Positions 6,821-9,264 of a stretch of DNA of 9,264 nt are shown one piece after another. Position 1 is the first letter of the stretch; each line of letters begins with the position of its first letter. The translations under genes were made by a program, and so were the position numbers. The DNA is from Prevotellaceae bacterium (GTDB taxonomy: Bacteria > Bacteroidota > Bacteroidia > Bacteroidales > UBA932), in the NCBI GenBank assembly GCA_031258915.1, contig JAIRMD010000052.1, positions 1 to 9,264 of the forward strand. The letters run 5' to 3'. The notes beneath the pieces were generated by a model. That model saw only the letters and a list, made by a program, of their open reading frames with translations, was not told the DNA's origin and made no database searches.

Positions 6821-9264
6821 ATGAAAAGTAAGCTGTATCGGATTCTTTTTACGCAGCTCCTGGGCAGCTCCTCGCTGATGTGCTTTGCGCAGCGGTACCC
6901 CATTGAGGTTCACCTCGCGCTAACCCCTCCTTACTCTCTGAAGCTGTCCGACTACGTCAAGCCGGGGTCGCAGCAGCTGGTCGTATCCATCGTGGTCAAC
7001 GATGCTTCGGTGGCCAGCCTGCCGGTGCGCCTGCACGTAAAGATTGAGACCTCAGCGGGCGTCAGCATCGAAACCCTGCCCACCATTGCCGCTACGCCGA
7101 TCTACCTGACCGGCGGAGAAGTCAGCATTCTCTTCGGGGACGACCTGACGGACTACTTCAACATCAACAACCTCCTGCTCCGCGGCTACAGCAAAGAAGA
7201 CTACCGCCGCACAGGGCAGCTGCCCGAAGGCTACTACCGATTCACCGTAGAGGTGCGGCACTTCACCACCGGACGGCTGATTTCCGGGCAGGGAACGGCC
7301 ACGGCGTGGATAGCCCTGGGGAAGCCGCCCCAGCTCAAAATACCGGAGGATGGCGCAGAGCTTGGGCAAATTGCCGGAATGCCGCTCACCTTCTCGTGGC
7401 TACCGAGCTCCGTTGGCATCCCTTCGGGAGGGCTGGAGTACGCTTTCGAGCTCTGGGAAATGCGCATACCGGGGATAGACCCATACGTTGTAACGGCATC
7501 AACGCCAACAATCTACTCGACTATGCAGGCGAGCGCTTCGCTGCTGGTGCACCCGGCGGAGCTTACGCTGGAGCCGGGCATGAAGTATGCATGGCGGGTG
7601 ACGGCATCGGACGTGGCCGGGGCGATTGCCTTTGAGCAGGACGGCCACAGCCAGGTGCGCACGTTTACCTACCTGTGCCGCTGCGATAGCGTAACCGCCT
7701 TTAGCGTCGAGCAGCGGGGCAATGGCGGGACGTTCCGCTGGATGCCCGCCGCCAACCATACCTCGTTCAACGTCGAAATAGAAAACCCCGCGTCGGGCTG
7801 GAGGAAGAGCGACCAGACGTTCGACAGCCGGTATGCCCTCTCCGGGCTTGAGCCGGAAAAATCCTACCGGATGCGCGTTCAGGGGGTATGCAACGGCAAC
7901 GAGGAGAGCGTGAGCGATTTTTCCGGCTGGAAAACGCTGACCATCCCCGCCCCGCGGCGCGTGGAAGACTACTGCGCCGAGTGCGCCTGCGCCGCAAGCA
8001 AGCCGGAGCCGGAGCTGACGAACTTTGAGCTGCGCACCGACCTCGCGCCGGGAGATACCATCCATACCCCGTCCGGCCAGTCTACGTTCATCCTGAAAAC
8101 CGCGGAGCAGCAGGCCGACGGCGTGTACAAAGGCTTACTCCTTTTCTGGATAAAAATATGGAACATCAAGGTGCTGTGCGAGTACTGGGATTTGTCGGTC
8201 AACACCGATGACCAAATTGTAACGTACGGCTTCGAAAGCATTTACAACCCTACGCTCCAGCTGGACGTTGACGACGCAAAAGAGCGCATGGACGAGCTGC
8301 TGGAGCAGGTGGCCACCCTGACAACGAGCACCAGCATAAAAGATACGGTGCGCGTAAGCGTCCCCATTCGCGATATTTACGCAAACGCCGCGGGAAGCGT
8401 AGTGGTGGTGGGCAGCGACGGCAGCGAAACCGTGCTTACGCAAGGCTTCAACAGGACGCTGCTGCAAGACCCGGAAGGCGCCGCCTACGTTGCTACGTCC
8501 GACGGCAAGGTGATGGGCGTAGCGGAGTTCCGGGCAACGGGCGGCAACAGCCGCCTGATGGAAGCCTACAGTAAGGAGAAGGAATCCCGCGCGCAGCCCG
8601 TCGTTGCCTTCTCCGCCTCGCCGGAGCAAAAGTACGGCTTTGACGCCTACTCGGAGGTCAAGAGCGCCGTGCAGGGCGAGTACCCCGAGCTGCAGCCGGG
8701 CTACCGCCCGCCCTTCAAGAGCGTGGCCAGCCACGCCCTCGACAAGGTGCAGGTTGGCAGCGCCGAAGAGGGAGTAGCCTTCCGCACGGAGCTGGGCGTT
8801 CCGGCAACACGGGACGGCTCCACGCTGGCCATTCGCGGCGGGGCGGGTGGCGATGAGCTTGCCCTGTACGCCTACCGCACGGAGGACAGCACGGAGACCG
8901 TTGCCGGCAAGCTGAGCGTGCTGAGCTTCGACGAGCAGGTAAAGCGGCTCTACCTGGTGAGCGTTAACGGCGCAAAGCTGCCGGCAGCCGCCACCCTTCA
9001 GGCAGAGCTCAACCGCATCTACGCGCCGGCGGTAACACGCTTTGAGGTGGCTACGGCGAGCGCGGTGAGCGTCACCTTCCCCAGCGGAAAAATGACGCAC
9101 GGGGGCACAGGCATCCTCAACGTTTACAACGCCGACCAGCAGCGCATCCTGAGCGCCTTTGGCGAGGTGGAAAAAGACGCAGCCTACCTCTTCTTTGTGG
9201 AGAACGTCACGGACAAGGACGGCGACATTGCGGGCTACATGCCCCTCCAGCACCAGTGCGGATT
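6821..9264 (+). CDS. Large secreted TANFOR/FN3 protein, 3'-truncated
   Basis: The frame is open from ATG 6821 to the window edge (814 codons, no stop); an in-frame TAG at 6806-6808 fixes the start. Residues 1-23 are a signal peptide ending C-F-A before Gln24. Residues 26-168 (R-Y-P-I-E-V, P-P-Y-S-L-K-L-S-D-Y, L-P-E-G-Y-Y-R-F, A-T-A-W-I-A-L) match my memory of the TANFOR domain, named after Tannerella forsythia. Residues 172-285 and 290-376 are FN3-like (F-S-W-L-P, Y-A-W-R-V; F-R-W-M-P, Y-R-M-R-V). A cysteine cluster follows (Cys385, 388, 390), then a beta-rich region, an acidic helix at 482-500, and a long low-identity stretch. Residues 700-814 resemble the region before the HExxH zinc site in large Bacteroidota TANFOR proteins (Y-L-V-S-V-N-G-A, Q-A-E-L-N-R-I-Y, G-Y-M-P). 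The zinc site is not in the window, so peptidase activity is a prediction. The gene follows the barrel gene by 103 bases and is visibly GC-richer than it. Confidence 0.75.
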   Translation, partial: MKSKLYRILFTQLLGSSSLMCFAQRYPIEVHLALTPPYSLKLSDYVKPGSQQLVVSIVVNDASVASLPVRLHVKIETSAGVSIETLPTIAATPIYLTGGEVSILFGDDLTDYFNINNLLLRGYSKEDYRRTGQLPEGYYRFTVEVRHFTTGRLISGQGTATAWIALGKPPQLKIPEDGAELGQIAGMPLTFSWLPSSVGIPSGGLEYAFELWEMRIPGIDPYVVTASTPTIYSTMQASASLLVHPAELTLEPGMKYAWRVTASDVAGAIAFEQDGHSQVRTFTYLCRCDSVTAFSVEQRGNGGTFRWMPAANHTSFNVEIENPASGWRKSDQTFDSRYALSGLEPEKSYRMRVQGVCNGNEESVSDFSGWKTLTIPAPRRVEDYCAECACAASKPEPELTNFELRTDLAPGDTIHTPSGQSTFILKTAEQQADGVYKGLLLFWIKIWNIKVLCEYWDLSVNTDDQIVTYGFESIYNPTLQLDVDDAKERMDELLEQVATLTTSTSIKDTVRVSVPIRDIYANAAGSVVVVGSDGSETVLTQGFNRTLLQDPEGAAYVATSDGKVMGVAEFRATGGNSRLMEAYSKEKESRAQPVVAFSASPEQKYGFDAYSEVKSAVQGEYPELQPGYRPPFKSVASHALDKVQVGSAEEGVAFRTELGVPATRDGSTLAIRGGAGGDELALYAYRTEDSTETVAGKLSVLSFDEQVKRLYLVSVNGAKLPAAATLQAELNRIYAPAVTRFEVATASAVSVTFPSGKMTHGGTGILNVYNADQQRILSAFGEVEKDAAYLFFVENVTDKDGDIAGYMPLQHQCG

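Noticed and set aside
6878..6892. Lipoprotein signal at Cys21 of the giant protein
   Set aside because: The residues before Cys (S-L-M) do not fit a lipobox; C-F-A before Gln24 fits ordinary signal peptidase I better.
7306..7635. Second plus-strand frame within the TANFOR gene
   Set aside because: It is out of frame with the continuous 814-codon frame and has Arg/Gly/Ala-rich, non-family content.
8135..9253. Open frame of 372 codons on the minus strand inside the giant TANFOR gene
   Set aside because: It is the shadow of a GC-rich gene. Its product is rich in His, Arg, Ala and Val with no recognisable domain or signal peptide, whereas the plus strand gives a signal peptide and family-like domains.

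Overview
The window looks like chromosomal DNA from a member of the Bacteroidota, most likely a Bacteroidales-type organism. Four things point there: no gene start has a convincing Shine-Dalgarno sequence, and the starts sit behind A-rich stretches instead; a textbook Bacteroidota promoter (TTTG, then TACTTTTG) precedes ilvB; IlvN resembles the Bacteroides-type small subunit; and the right half holds secreted FN3, beta-barrel and TANFOR-like proteins, families I know almost only from this phylum. All genes are on the + strand. I see no tRNA, rRNA, CRISPR array or insertion sequence.

Left edge (1-363): the 3' end of a gene whose visible part is a PD-(D/E)XK nuclease-like domain, as found at the C-terminus of many Bacteroidales AAA-ATPase/nuclease proteins. 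Next comes a 200-base AT-rich gap (364-563) with the promoter, a T-rich leader and a weak stem-loop.

Metabolic block (564-2877): ilvB and ilvN, the catalytic and regulatory subunits of acetolactate synthase, the first common step of branched-chain amino acid synthesis. Neither ilvD nor ilvC lies beside them in this window.

Envelope block (2947-9264): three exported proteins in a row. They are a 679-residue FN3-repeat protein, a 574-residue outer-membrane beta-barrel only 6 bases downstream, and after 103 bases a very large secreted protein that is still open at the right edge (814 codons visible). The large protein starts with a TANFOR-like domain, continues with FN3-like and cysteine-containing segments, and ends at the window edge in what I believe is the front of a zinc-metallopeptidase-like domain. 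I read the trio as a surface-display or secreted-effector system of unknown function. It is the most interesting part of the window, and its decisive C-terminal part lies just outside.
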